Shown: positions 9,002 through 17,160, counted from the stretch's first letter. The stretch is DNA of 64,000 nucleotides from Selenomonas sputigena ATCC 35185 (GCF_000208405.1 NC_015437.1:2504362-2568361); one strand, 5' to 3'. Translations and numbers: made by a program. The notes: generated by a model not told the origin, from the sequence alone.

Positions 9002-9060
9002 ACTATAAGGAGATAAACCTCCTATAATCCTAAGTATCGCATATTTTTCGTATTTGTCAA
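9002..9060 (-). promoter_or_regulatory. promoter and possible operator of the glcDF operon
   Basis: On the minus strand TTGACA (9055-9060) is followed 16 bases later by GATACT (9033-9038). Downstream lies a near-palindrome, ATAAGGAG-ATAAAC-CTCCTATA (9004-9026). It overlaps the likely transcript start region and could be an operator. The regulator is not in the window. Confidence 0.5.
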
Positions 9061-9119
9061 TGGAAAATTGCGACTTTTGACAATAATTCCGATGGGTTTA
9101 TTGTAAAATGAAATCGGAC

Positions 9120-9613
9120 ACGAAAAAAAGACAGGCAGAAGCACCTGTGGCAGAGTATTCGGAGAGAAACCTACGCCGAAAGAAGCATCCTGCATGTCCG
9201 AGAAACATTCTGCTCACAACAACGCGAAACTTCAAACATCGGATTTTCTAACCGTTTTTCAAAACAGAGCGGATGAACTCAGCTCGCAGCAAAGGAAATA
9301 TTAGGATACCGCACTCCGAAGAGCTGTTTCAAGGACGATTCAACCACATTGCTTCTGCTGCTTGAAAATTTGGGGGAGATCGTCCGATTTGCTGCCGCAA
9401 TTCACCTGGTTATTATTTCCTTCCGAATCATCTCTTTCCTATTGTAAAATCACGCGCTTTATATTATCATAAAAGAGTAACGATTCCAGGGTGCTATACG
9501 GGGATAGCCTCTGGTTATGGAACGGGTGCTCCATGCCGTTCTTCGAAAGGAAGCACCGATAAATTGAGTACGACGTATCAGCGCTTCCCAAACAGCAATG
9601 GAGGTGTTAGTAA
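9120..9613 (+). promoter_or_regulatory. long structured leader region of the DASS transporter
   Basis: About 490 bases without a convincing gene. A possible sigma-70 promoter is TTGTAA (9442-9447), 17 bases, TATCAT (9465-9470). Downstream of it GGTGCT (9525-9530) can pair with GGAAGCACC (9549-9557), giving a stem-loop about 55 bases before the start codon. I do not recognise this hairpin as a named riboswitch. Further upstream is a possible aptamer, listed separately. The stretch 9215-9440 shows nothing I can name. Confidence 0.4.
9150..9214 (+). ncRNA. candidate glycine-riboswitch-like aptamer
   Basis: GCAGA (9150-9154) can pair with TCTGC, closing a region that contains CGGAGAGA and then ACGCCGAAAGAAGCA. 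These resemble the GGAGAGA and CCGAAGGAGCA blocks of glycine aptamers. CGGA and TCCG could form an inner helix. The third conserved block (CAGGCAAAAGGAC) is poorly matched and the unit is short. It lies 400 bases from the downstream gene, so the assignment is weak. Confidence 0.25.
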
Positions 9614-11167
9614 ATGAGTACGGAAACAAAAAGCCAAAGCGACAAGATTCACGAGGCCGAACTGGCGTTTGACCGGAAAAGGCGTACCTTCGGCATGATC
9701 TGCGGGCCGATCTGTGCCATCCTCGTCATGATCACGCCGATTCCCGATCTGCCGCTTCCGGCGCACAAACTCCTGGCGATCATGACGTTGATCGCTCTGT
9801 GGTGGATCACGGAGCCGATCCCCATCCCGGTGACGTCGCTCCTCGGGCCGACGCTTGCCGTCATCTGCGGCGTCGTGGGAGCGAAGGACGCCTATGCGGC
9901 ATTCGCGAATCCCATGATCTTCCTCTTCATGGGCGGCTTCATCATTGCCAAGGGCATGATGATGCACGGACTCGACCGAAAATTCGCCTTCGCGCTCCTG
10001 TCGATGTCCTGGGTCGGATCGAACCCCAGGCGCATCTTCCTCGCCGTCGGTCTCGCCTGCGCACTGTGCTCGGGCTGGGTCAGCAACACGGCGACGGCGG
10101 CCATGATGTTCCCGATCGCGCTCGGCCTTCTGGAAGCAATCAAGGAGATGTTCGCTGCGAACGGCAAGACGATCGAGCTGCACGAATACAAGTACGCCAC
10201 GGGTCTCATGCTCATGACGGCTTATGCGTGCTCCATCGGCGGCGTCCTGACCCCGATCGGTACGCCCCCGAACATCATCATGCTCGGTTTCCTCGACCAG
10301 ATGGCCGGCATCCACATCTCCTTCTTTGAATGGATGATCTGGGGCTTCGTCGCCATGGTCATCTACTTCATCATCGCATACCTGATTCTCGTCAACATGT
10401 TCCCCGCCGACGTCAAGCGCATCGACGGGGCAGAGGCATTCATCGCCGAGAAGCGCCGCGCTCTCGGCGGCTGGACGCGTGCGCAGAAAAATACGCTCGT
10501 CGGCTTCTGCGTCGCCGTCATCCTCTGGGTCACGCCGGGCATCCTGAACATTGCCCTCGGCCCCGATTCGCCGATTCTCAAGATGTACAGCAAGCTCTTC
10601 CCCGAAGCGATCGCCGCGATGGCGGGTGCTCTCCTGCTCTTCTTCCTGCCCGTCAACTGGAAGGAGCGCGAGTTCACGCTGAACTGGAAGGACGCCGCCG
10701 CGGGCATCGAGTGGGGCACGCTGATCCTCTTCGGCGGCGGTCTTGCGATGGGCGGCATGATGTACAAGACGGGTCTTTCGACGTGGGTCGGCGACTGCAT
10801 CGTCGGCTGGATGGGCGGCGAGCCGTCGCTCTTCATGATGGTCGCGATCTTCTCCGTCATGGCGCTTCTCCTGTCGGAGCTTTCGTCGCACACGGCTGCT
10901 ACAAACATGATCGGCCCCTTGGGCGTCACGGCCGCCATGGCGGCGGGCTTCAGCCCGATTCCCGTTGCGGTCGGCATCGCGCTCTCCTCGTCGCTCGGCT
11001 TCATGCTGCCGGTGTCGACGCCGCCGAACGCCATCGTCTACGCGTCGGGCTACGTGCCCATCACGAAGATGATCAAGACGGGCGTCTACATCGACTTCAT
11101 CGGCATCTTCTGCGTGACGATCCCGATCGTGCTCTACCTCGTCGAGTTCATCGTCGGTGCGCGCTGA
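9614..11167 (+). CDS. DASS (SLC13) family carboxylate:sodium symporter
   Basis: This 517-residue inner-membrane transporter has many hydrophobic segments. The two signature motifs of the divalent-anion:sodium symporter family are visible: SNTATAA near residue 157 and, in the second repeat, SSHTAATNM near residue 427. The latter is followed by PVSTPPNAIVYASG. These bind carboxylate and sodium. Typical substrates are succinate, malate, fumarate, citrate or tartrate; the sequence does not decide. A strong GGAGGT lies 9 bases before the ATG. It is transcribed alone, divergently from the glcDF operon, and ends at a terminator. Confidence 0.92.
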   Translation: MSTETKSQSDKIHEAELAFDRKRRTFGMICGPICAILVMITPIPDLPLPAHKLLAIMTLIALWWITEPIPIPVTSLLGPTLAVICGVVGAKDAYAAFANPMIFLFMGGFIIAKGMMMHGLDRKFAFALLSMSWVGSNPRRIFLAVGLACALCSGWVSNTATAAMMFPIALGLLEAIKEMFAANGKTIELHEYKYATGLMLMTAYACSIGGVLTPIGTPPNIIMLGFLDQMAGIHISFFEWMIWGFVAMVIYFIIAYLILVNMFPADVKRIDGAEAFIAEKRRALGGWTRAQKNTLVGFCVAVILWVTPGILNIALGPDSPILKMYSKLFPEAIAAMAGALLLFFLPVNWKEREFTLNWKDAAAGIEWGTLILFGGGLAMGGMMYKTGLSTWVGDCIVGWMGGEPSLFMMVAIFSVMALLLSELSSHTAATNMIGPLGVTAAMAAGFSPIPVAVGIALSSSLGFMLPVSTPPNAIVYASGYVPITKMIKTGVYIDFIGIFCVTIPIVLYLVEFIVGAR

Positions 11168-11239
11168 GACAGGTATTCTCCGTCTGCGGCAAAACCCGAA
11201 GGACGGTCATGAATCCTTGTGCAATATTGTGTAATGCAA

Positions 11240-11280
11240 AAGGCCGCTGCATGGGTCCACGAGACTTCATGCAGCGGCTT
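11240..11280 (+). terminator. terminator of the DASS transporter gene
   Basis: AAGGCCGCTGCATG pairs with CATGCAGCGGCTT around a 14-base loop; TCTCGCTTTT follows. Confidence 0.8.
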
Positions 11281-11304
11281 TCTCGCTTTTGTTTAGGAGG
11301 AAAT

Positions 11305-11772
11305 ATGGCAAAAGAAATCGAGCGCAAGTTCCTCGTCCATAGGGAGCTTTGGCAGCCGAAGGACGAAGGAATCGAGATCGCGCAGGGCTATCTCGCAGCG
11401 GATAAGAAGCGTGCCGTGCGCGTGCGCCTGGCAGGAGATCGCGCATGGCTGACCGTCAAGGGGCCGACGAAGGGTGTCGAACGACTGGAATTCGAGTACG
11501 AGATCCCCGCGGCGGACGCACGCGCCATGCTCGCCCTCTGCGAGCGTCCATGGATTGAAAAGCGCCGCTATCTGGAGCGATGCGGTGCGCATACATGGGA
11601 AATCGACTGCTTTAGGGGCGAGAATGAGGGCCTCGTCGTAGCCGAGATCGAGCTTTCTGCGGCGGACGAGATGTTCGAGCATCCGACATGGCTCGGCGCG
11701 GAGGTATCCGACGACAGCCGCTACCTAAACGCAAGCCTCATGCGCCTGCCTTTCTCGCGCTGGCGGAATTGA
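11305..11772 (+). CDS. CYTH-domain protein (triphosphate tunnel metalloenzyme)
   Basis: This 155-residue protein opens with the ExExK-like motif EIERKFLV that defines the CYTH/TTM superfamily. Alternating charged residues on the tunnel strands follow (RVRLAGDRAWLTVKG, LEFEYEI, EIDCFRGENEGLVVAEIEL). Bacterial single-domain members hydrolyse inorganic triphosphate or related substrates in the cytoplasm. AGGAGGAAAT precedes the ATG. It stands alone between the transporter and toxin-antitoxin locus A. Its exact substrate is not visible. Confidence 0.9.
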   Translation: MAKEIERKFLVHRELWQPKDEGIEIAQGYLAADKKRAVRVRLAGDRAWLTVKGPTKGVERLEFEYEIPAADARAMLALCERPWIEKRRYLERCGAHTWEIDCFRGENEGLVVAEIELSAADEMFEHPTWLGAEVSDDSRYLNASLMRLPFSRWRN

Positions 11773-11820
11773 GGATGTGTCAATCCTCGCAGCGCGATGG
11801 CGGAAATGAAGAGATTCGAC

Positions 11821-11850
11821 TTGCGCAATGGCAGGGAATCATGCTATACT
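11821..11850 (+). promoter_or_regulatory. promoter of antisense RNA A
   Basis: TTGCGC (11821-11826), 18 bases, TATACT (11845-11850). It fires toward the bidirectional terminator at 11885-11921. The same arrangement is seen in locus B. Confidence 0.75.
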
Positions 11851-11856
11851 GTGAGT

Positions 11857-11921
11857 GGCAAACGTGAGAATACTCAAAGCACACGAAGCACCCCCCAAGC
11901 TAGCTCCTTGGGGGGTGCTTC
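11857..11921 (+). ncRNA. antisense RNA (type I antitoxin) of locus A
   Basis: Predicted about 65-nt RNA from the promoter at 11821-11850 to the shared terminator. Its 5' part (11860-11876, AAACGTGAGAATACTCA) matches 16 of 17 bases of the start of the toxin gene (12150-12166), as read on the + strand. The RNA can therefore pair with both the 5' coding start and the 3' end of the toxin mRNA. This is the layout of RNA II in the Enterococcus par/Fst system. Transcription itself is inferred. Confidence 0.72.
11885..11921. terminator. bidirectional terminator shared by toxin A mRNA and antisense RNA A
   Basis: GAAGCACCCCCCAAG pairs with CTTGGGGGGTGCTTC around a short loop. It is homologous in position and sequence to the C6/G6 hairpin of locus B. 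Confidence 0.85.
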
Positions 11922-11935
11922 TATTCCCATGTCGC

Positions 11936-12050
11936 AGGCAGGTGCTGAGTCGTCCAAGAGACAAGCCCAAGGGGCGCAGGCGATTGGGAAACGACTCGTA
12001 TGTGAAAACGTCCCGCAAATCAAACCCGAAGGGTGCAGATGCGCGGTTGA
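11936..12050 (+). repeat. intergenic repeat family, copy R2, inserted in the 3' UTR of toxin A
   Basis: GTCCAAGAGACAAGCCCAAGG, then GGCGCAG and GATTGGG, aligns with the same blocks of copy R1. A second core, AAACCCGAAGGGTGCAG, follows near 12020. Locus B lacks this segment, and its absence accounts for the roughly 110-base difference in predicted toxin mRNA length between the two loci. Confidence 0.7.
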
Positions 12051-12062
12051 CGTTGACCACTT

Positions 12063-12167
12063 TTAGCGCCTAGGCTCGTTGCCGTCGTCTCTCTCATCGA
12101 GCCATTTGCAGATGTGGTTGGCAACCACACCAGCCAAGACGGAGAGAATAAACGTCAGAATACTCAT
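12063..12167 (-). CDS. small membrane toxin of an Fst/Ldr-like type I toxin-antitoxin locus (A)
   Basis: A 34-residue peptide: a short hydrophobic segment (ILTFILSVLAGVVANHI), then CKWLDERDD and a polar basic tail. This 'hydrophobic helix with AG, then WLDE' pattern resembles Fst/Ldr-type toxins that insert in the cytoplasmic membrane. The peptide at 29112-29222 is a clear paralog (shared SVLAG and LDER). GGGGGTG precedes the ATG. The mRNA leader contains TTGCC-N11-GGCAA, the same hairpin with the same loop length as in locus B; it may mask the ribosome site. An antisense RNA converges from 11857. It is shorter than 60 residues and would be missed by many gene callers. Confidence 0.8.
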   Translation of the reverse strand: MSILTFILSVLAGVVANHICKWLDERDDGNEPRR

Positions 12168-12214
12168 CAAGCACACCCCCTTCTATTGCCATATGTAGGG
12201 GCGGCAACGCATAC

Positions 12215-12225
12215 AGTATAGCATA
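12215..12225 (-). promoter_or_regulatory. extended -10 promoter of toxin A mRNA
   Basis: On the minus strand TATGCTATACT, identical to the -10 region of the toxin B mRNA (29053-29063). No good -35 box is visible. The predicted mRNA is about 320 nt to the terminator at 11885. Confidence 0.65.
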
Positions 12226-12292
12226 ACTGAACAAATAGCGCTATGCTGTTAAAATGCAGTCTCACAGCATTTTGCTTTTGCAAGATGCTGAA

Positions 12293-12322
12293 TTGACAGC
12301 GAAGCGCATGAAATGCTATGAT
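12293..12322 (+). promoter_or_regulatory. promoter of purB
   Basis: TTGACA (12293-12298), 18 bases, TATGAT (12317-12322). A stem-loop GCGTGC...GCACGC (12338-12361) lies between it and the start codon. It could be an attenuator, but its T tract is weak. Confidence 0.7.
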
Positions 12323-12387
12323 AGATGAGGTTAAATAGCGTGCTGCGAAGGTCTGGCACGCTTTCTATGACAGGAGGAATCGCATCC

Positions 12388-13680
12388 ATGATAGAACGCT
12401 ATACGAATCCTGAAATGGGCAATATCTGGACGCTGCAGCATGAGTTTGAGACCATGCTCGAAGTCGAGATCGCGGCCTGCGAGGCCATGGCGGAACTCGG
12501 AGAGATCCCGCAGGAGGCTGCGGCGAACATCCGCGCCAAGGCGAAGTTCGACCTGCCGCGCGTCAAGGAGATCGAGAAGGTCACGAATCACGACATCATC
12601 GCCTTCCTCACGAACGTCGCCGAGTATGTCGGCGAGGACTCGAAATATATCCACAAGGGACTGACGTCGAGCGACGTCAAGGACACGGCACTCGGCATCA
12701 TGATGAAGAAGTCCGCCGACATCATCATCGACGACCTCAAGAAGCTCCTCGAAGTACTGCGCCGCCGCGCCGTCGAGTTCAAGCACACGCCGTGCATCGG
12801 CAGGACGCACGGCATCCACGCAGAGCCGATGACCTTCGGCTTGAAGCTGCTCCTGTGGAGCGCCGAGGTCGAGCGCGACATCGAGCGTGTCGAGCACGCG
12901 AAGAAGATCGTCGCCGTCGGCAAGCTCTCGGGCGCCGTCGGCACCTATTCGAACATCGATCCGCGCATTGAGGAGATCACGTGCAAAAAGCTCGGCATCA
13001 CGCCCGTGCGCCTCGCGACGCAGGTCATTCAGCGCGACCGTCATGCCGAGTACATGACGACGCTCGCCATCGTCGCAAGCTCGCTCGAAAAATTCGCGAC
13101 GGAAGTCCGCAACCTGCAGCGCACGGACATCCGCGAGGCGGAGGAATACTTCGCGCCCGGCCAGAAAGGCTCGTCCGCCATGCCGCACAAGCGCAACCCC
13201 ATCACCTGCGAGCGCATCTCGGGCATGGCGCGCCTCGTGCGCGGCAATGCAGTCGCGGCACTCGAAGACATCACTCTCTGGCATGAGCGCGACATCTCGC
13301 ATTCGTCTGTCGAGCGCGTCATCCTGCCCGACAGCACGATCAACGTCGACTACTGCACGAAGAAGTTTACGAACATCATCGACAAGCTGCTCGTCTATCC
13401 CGAGGCCATGCTCGCCGATATGGAAAAGACGGGCGGTCTCATCTACAGCCAGCGCCTCATGCTCGCCATCGTCGACAAGGGCGTTCTCCGTGAAGACGCC
13501 TACAAGTGGGTACAGCGGAATGCCATGAAGCGCTGGATGGAAGGCGAAGACTTCCGCACGAATGTCGAAAAGGACGAGGACATCTTGAAGCATCTGACGA
13601 AGGAAGAGATTGACAACTGCTTCGATTATCAATACTTCCTGCGCCACATCGACAAGATCTTCGAACGCTTCGGACTCTGA
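12388..13680 (+). CDS. purB: adenylosuccinate lyase
   Basis: This 430-residue enzyme of the fumarase/aspartase superfamily acts twice in purine synthesis: SAICAR to AICAR, and adenylosuccinate to AMP, releasing fumarate. The signature loop GSSAMPHKRNP is at about residues 262-272, and a catalytic histidine lies in GRTHGIHAEP. The ATG at 12388 has AGGAGG ten bases upstream and gives the usual N-terminus MIERYTNPEMG; longer starts would add residues not seen in the family. It is followed by purA after 75 bases, so both steps from IMP to AMP are encoded together. Confidence 0.97.
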   Translation: MIERYTNPEMGNIWTLQHEFETMLEVEIAACEAMAELGEIPQEAAANIRAKAKFDLPRVKEIEKVTNHDIIAFLTNVAEYVGEDSKYIHKGLTSSDVKDTALGIMMKKSADIIIDDLKKLLEVLRRRAVEFKHTPCIGRTHGIHAEPMTFGLKLLLWSAEVERDIERVEHAKKIVAVGKLSGAVGTYSNIDPRIEEITCKKLGITPVRLATQVIQRDRHAEYMTTLAIVASSLEKFATEVRNLQRTDIREAEEYFAPGQKGSSAMPHKRNPITCERISGMARLVRGNAVAALEDITLWHERDISHSSVERVILPDSTINVDYCTKKFTNIIDKLLVYPEAMLADMEKTGGLIYSQRLMLAIVDKGVLREDAYKWVQRNAMKRWMEGEDFRTNVEKDEDILKHLTKEEIDNCFDYQYFLRHIDKIFERFGL

Positions 13681-13755
13681 TTCGCAAGAGCTTCCACGAT
13701 TTCCGGCATATCTTACAGAAAATGCCGGAATCATGTATAGAGAAGGAGAATCGCT

Positions 13756-15042
13756 ATGTCAGCAGTAGTAGTCACAGGCACGCAATGGGGCGATGAGGGC
13801 AAGGGAAAGATCGTCGACTACCTCGCCGAGAAGGCCGATACGGTCGTGCGCTATCAGGGCGGCAGCAATGCCGGACACACCGTCAGCGTCAAAGGCGAGG
13901 AGTTCAAGCTTCGCCTCCTGCCCTCGGGCATCCTTTACCACGGCAAGACGAACGTCGTCGGCAACGGCGTCATCTTCGATCCCGAAGTCGCGCTCGAAGA
14001 GATGAACGCCATGCAGAAGCGCGGCATCGACACTTCGGGCATCCGCATCTCGAACCGCGCGCACGTCGTCCTGCCCTATCACCGCATCATGGACGGACTC
14101 GCCGAGGAAGCGCGCGGCGAGGGGAAGATCGGCACGACGAAGCGCGGCATCGGCCCCTGCACCATGGACAAGATGAACCGCATAGGCATCCGCGTCTGCG
14201 ACCTCGTCGAGCCGGAGGAGTTCCGAAAGCGCCTGAAGGAAAATCTCGCGATCAAGAACAAGGAACTGGAAAAGATCTACGGTCATGCGCCGCTCTCCTA
14301 CGAGCATATCCTGGAAGAATACGAAGCTTATGCCGCTCTCCTAAAGCCCCATGTCTGCGACACCATCGCCCTCTTGAACGAGGAACTTGACGCTGGCAAG
14401 AAGGTGCTCTTCGAGGGCGCACAGGCGACAATGCTCGACATCGACTACGGCACCTACCCCTATGTTACGGCCTCGCATCCCGTATCGGGCGGCGTCGGCG
14501 TCGGAGCGGGCGTCGCGCCCAAGCGCATCGACAAGGTCGTCGGCGTCGTCAAGGCGTACTGCACGCGCGTCGGCGAAGGTCCATTCCCGACCGAGCAGCT
14601 CAACGACATCGGCGACAAGATCCGTGAAGCCGGCCACGAGTTCGGCACCGTCACGGGCAGGCCGCGCCGCACGGGCTGGCTCGACGCCTGCGTCGTGCGC
14701 TATGCGGGGCAGCTCTCGGGTCTCGACTACATGGCGATCACGCGCCTCGACATCCTCGACGGCTTTGACGAGATCAAGATGTGCACGGGCTACAAGCTCG
14801 ACGGCAAGCCGCTGAACGAGATCCCCGCGAGCCTCAACGTCCTCGCGCGGGTCGAGCCTGTCTACGAGACATTCGAAGGCTGGAAGGAAGACATCTCGGG
14901 CTGCCGCGACTACGCGAAGCTGCCCGAAAAGGCGAGGAAATACCTCGAACGCCTCTCCGCCGTCACAGGCGTCGCCATCGGCATCGTCTCCGTCGGCCCG
15001 AACCGCGATCAGACGATCATCTGCGCGAACGATATTTTCTGA
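13756..15042 (+). CDS. purA: adenylosuccinate synthetase
   Basis: This 428-residue GTP-dependent enzyme joins IMP and aspartate to adenylosuccinate, the first step to AMP. The N-terminal GTP loop is WGDEGKGK, the IMP-binding GGSNAGHTV follows, and the C-terminal guanine-binding region holds SVGPNRDQTI. GAAGGAG precedes the ATG. With purB upstream it completes AMP formation. A strong terminator follows 13 bases after the stop. Confidence 0.98.
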   Translation: MSAVVVTGTQWGDEGKGKIVDYLAEKADTVVRYQGGSNAGHTVSVKGEEFKLRLLPSGILYHGKTNVVGNGVIFDPEVALEEMNAMQKRGIDTSGIRISNRAHVVLPYHRIMDGLAEEARGEGKIGTTKRGIGPCTMDKMNRIGIRVCDLVEPEEFRKRLKENLAIKNKELEKIYGHAPLSYEHILEEYEAYAALLKPHVCDTIALLNEELDAGKKVLFEGAQATMLDIDYGTYPYVTASHPVSGGVGVGAGVAPKRIDKVVGVVKAYCTRVGEGPFPTEQLNDIGDKIREAGHEFGTVTGRPRRTGWLDACVVRYAGQLSGLDYMAITRLDILDGFDEIKMCTGYKLDGKPLNEIPASLNVLARVEPVYETFEGWKEDISGCRDYAKLPEKARKYLERLSAVTGVAIGIVSVGPNRDQTIICANDIF

Positions 15043-15055
15043 TGCAAAGAAGGCT

Positions 15056-15090
15056 GCGCCTGCGTCGAATCTGACGCAGGCGCTTTTTTT
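15056..15090 (+). terminator. terminator of purBA
   Basis: GCGCCTGCGTC pairs with GACGCAGGCGC around GAATCT, followed by TTTTTTT. Confidence 0.93.
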
Positions 15091-15106
15091 CATCTATTGC
15101 AGATGG

Positions 15107-15150
15107 TGCTGAGTCGTCCAAGAGACAAGCCCAAGGGGCGCAGCTAGTTT
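15107..15150 (+). repeat. intergenic repeat family, truncated copy R3
   Basis: GTGCTGAGTCGTCCAAGAG and the core ACAAGCCCAAGGGGCGCAG are identical to the matching part of copy R2. The hairpin arm and the second half are missing. Confidence 0.7.
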
Positions 15151-15171
15151 CTGAGCGGACTGTAAATTCGC

Positions 15172-15315
15172 TTGACCTCTTGGAATTTTCATGATAATAT
15201 ATCAAAGATAAATGAAAAAGATTATTAAATATGAAAATAACTATAGGAAGTTCGCTTTACGACTTCCTTTTCTTTTCTCCTAGAAGTGAGAATAATAATA
15301 TCTATGAATGGAGTG
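15172..15315 (+). promoter_or_regulatory. promoter and possible Fur-type operator of the iron-uptake operon
   Basis: TTGACC (15172-15177), 17 bases, TAATAT (15195-15200) is a good promoter. AT-rich sequence at and after the -10 (ATGATAATATATCAAAGATA), and GAGAATAATAATATC at 15289-15303, resemble Fur boxes, which fits iron-uptake genes. A stem-loop GGAAGT...ACTTCC followed by TTTTCTTTTC (15246-15276) lies in the leader and could act as an attenuator. The role of each site is inferred. Confidence 0.55.
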
Positions 15316-15320
15316 ACGCA

Positions 15321-16346
15321 ATGGAAGCATCGGAAAAAATTCTTCCGGCAGAAGTGCATCCGCGTGCGCGAAAGAGGCGTATCGCCCTCGTCCTCGGTCT
15401 TGTCGCGCTCGCCCTTGCGCTCATCGTCAGCGCTTCGGCGGGTGCCGTGCACATCGCACCTGAAGCCATCGTGCCGACGCTCATGGGAAACGGCACGCCC
15501 GAGGACTATCGCATCCTCTACCACATCCGCCTGCCGCGCATCATCACGGGCGCTTTGACGGGTGTGAACCTCGCGCTCGCCGGCTGCATCCTGCAGGGCA
15601 TATTGAAGAATCCGCTCGCCGATCCCGGCATCATCGGCGTCTCGGCGGGCGCGGGACTGACCGCCATGTGCATCATGATTCTCTTCCCCGCAGAAGTCAA
15701 GTTCGTGCCGCTCGGCGCATTTGTCGGCGCGATGATCGCCGTCGCGCTCGTCTTCGCGCTGTCGTGGGACAACGGCGTGCATCCGATGCGTATGGTGCTC
15801 GCGGGCGTCGCCATCGCGGCGTTCTTCGGCGGGGCGATGACGGCTCTGATGGTCTTCTACTCCGACCGCGTGCAGGGCACGGTGAACTGGATGGCGGGCG
15901 GCTTCGCGGGGCGCAGCTGGAGCCATGTGGAAATGGTTCTGCCCTACACGCTCGTCGGCATCGCGGGCACGCTCCTCGGCAGCCGCTGGCTCAACGCCTT
16001 GCAGCTCGGCGAGGAGACGGCGCGAAGCCTTGGCGTCCATGTGGCGCGTGCGCGGCTCGTGCTGCTCGTGCTCGCCGCCCTGCTCGCCGCATCTGCCGTG
16101 AGTGCTGCGGGCATGCTCGGCTTCGTCGGGCTCGTCGTGCCGCACATGGTGCGCCTTCTGACGGGATCGGATTTCGACTACCTGCTGCCCGCCGCCGCCA
16201 TCTGGGGCGCTGTTCTTGTGGCGGGCGCCGATGCGGCGGCACGCATGGCATTCGCCCCTGTCGAGATTCCCGTCGGCGTGTTCATGTCGTTCTTGGGTGC
16301 GCCGTTCTTCCTCTATCTGCTCAAGAAGGGTCTTCGAAGGGAGTGA
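15321..16346 (+). CDS. FecCD-family iron-complex ABC transporter permease
   Basis: This 341-residue inner-membrane protein has about ten hydrophobic segments. FecCD/BtuC-type motifs are visible: RLPRIITGALTGVNLALAGC near the N-terminus and AAGMLGFVGLVVPHMVR near residue 260. It imports siderophore, heme or cobalamin from the periplasm. The ATG at 15321 follows GGAG at normal spacing; longer in-frame starts add a tail atypical of the family. The ATPase gene follows after 4 bases. With the binding protein at 18.8 kb and the TonB receptors it forms a full outer-to-inner membrane route. Confidence 0.92.
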   Translation: MEASEKILPAEVHPRARKRRIALVLGLVALALALIVSASAGAVHIAPEAIVPTLMGNGTPEDYRILYHIRLPRIITGALTGVNLALAGCILQGILKNPLADPGIIGVSAGAGLTAMCIMILFPAEVKFVPLGAFVGAMIAVALVFALSWDNGVHPMRMVLAGVAIAAFFGGAMTALMVFYSDRVQGTVNWMAGGFAGRSWSHVEMVLPYTLVGIAGTLLGSRWLNALQLGEETARSLGVHVARARLVLLVLAALLAASAVSAAGMLGFVGLVVPHMVRLLTGSDFDYLLPAAAIWGAVLVAGADAAARMAFAPVEIPVGVFMSFLGAPFFLYLLKKGLRRE

Positions 16347-16350
16347 CGAT

Positions 16351-17160
16351 ATGGCAGAAATCTTGAAGGCATGCGGCCTTTCGCTCGGCTACGGCAAGGC
16401 GGAGATCGTCCATGAAGTCACGGCTTCCATAAATCGCGCGGAAATCGCCGCGATCATCGGGCCGAACGGCTCGGGCAAGTCGACGCTTCTGAAGGCGCTC
16501 GCGCGCCTCTTGGAGCCGCGTGCGGGGCGCGTCGAGTTCATGGGCGAGGATTTGTGGCAAAAGACGGAGCGCGAGGTCGCACAGAAGGTCGCATTTCTGC
16601 CGCAGAGCGCCGAGCCACCCGGCGACATCACCGTCATGGAGCTTGTGCGCATGGGACGCCTGCCGCATCGGAAGTTCTGGGATTCCTTTTCCAAGGAGGA
16701 CGGCGAGGCATGTCGTGAAGCCCTGGCGCGAACGGGAATGGAGAAGTTCGCCCAGCGGCCGATCCTCGCGCTCTCAGGCGGCGAGCGCCAACGTGCGCGG
16801 CTCGCCATGGCGCTCGCACAGCAGCCCGAAGTGCTGCTCCTCGACGAGCCGACGACGTATCTCGACATCCGTCACCAACTGGCGCTCATGGAGCTTGTGG
16901 AAAAACTCCATGCGTCCCTGGGGCTGACCGTCGTCATGGTGCTGCACGATCTCAATCAAGCCGTGCGCTACAGCCACCACATCATCGCCATCCACGACGG
17001 GCAGGTGCTCGCCGACGGTGCGCCCGAGGCGGTCTTCACCGAAGCCCTCGTGCGCGAACTCTACGGCGTCGAGAGCGTCGTCCGCGACGTGACGATTGCG
17101 GGAAGGCGCACGAAGCTCTGTCTGCCCGAGCGCGTCGCCGATGGAGCGAAAGCCGTATGA
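16351..17160 (+). CDS. FepC/BtuD-type ABC transporter ATP-binding protein
   Basis: This 269-residue cytoplasmic ATPase pairs with the FecCD permease. Walker A is GPNGSGKST at about residues 36-44, the ABC signature is LSGGERQRARLAMAL, and Walker B is VLLLDEPTTYLD. The H-loop lies in VLHDLNQAVRYS. The length is typical of siderophore/B12 importers. The start ATG follows GGGAG. Its stop overlaps the start of the next gene (ATGA), so translation is coupled. Confidence 0.93.
   Translation: MAEILKACGLSLGYGKAEIVHEVTASINRAEIAAIIGPNGSGKSTLLKALARLLEPRAGRVEFMGEDLWQKTEREVAQKVAFLPQSAEPPGDITVMELVRMGRLPHRKFWDSFSKEDGEACREALARTGMEKFAQRPILALSGGERQRARLAMALAQQPEVLLLDEPTTYLDIRHQLALMELVEKLHASLGLTVVMVLHDLNQAVRYSHHIIAIHDGQVLADGAPEAVFTEALVRELYGVESVVRDVTIAGRRTKLCLPERVADGAKAV

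Noticed and set aside
9578..10891. A 437-codon minus-strand frame opposite the DASS transporter
   Set aside because: The translation is Asp/Glu/Arg/His-rich as expected for the reverse strand of a high-GC membrane-protein gene; no start signal.
11797..12066. An 89-codon + strand frame over type I locus A
   Set aside because: It runs through the antisense RNA, terminator and repeat and has no ribosome site; the 34-codon minus-strand toxin explains the region better.
15246..15276. Cobalamin or heme riboswitch before the FecCD operon
   Set aside because: The leader is only about 120 bases with a single short hairpin and no B12-box sequence.
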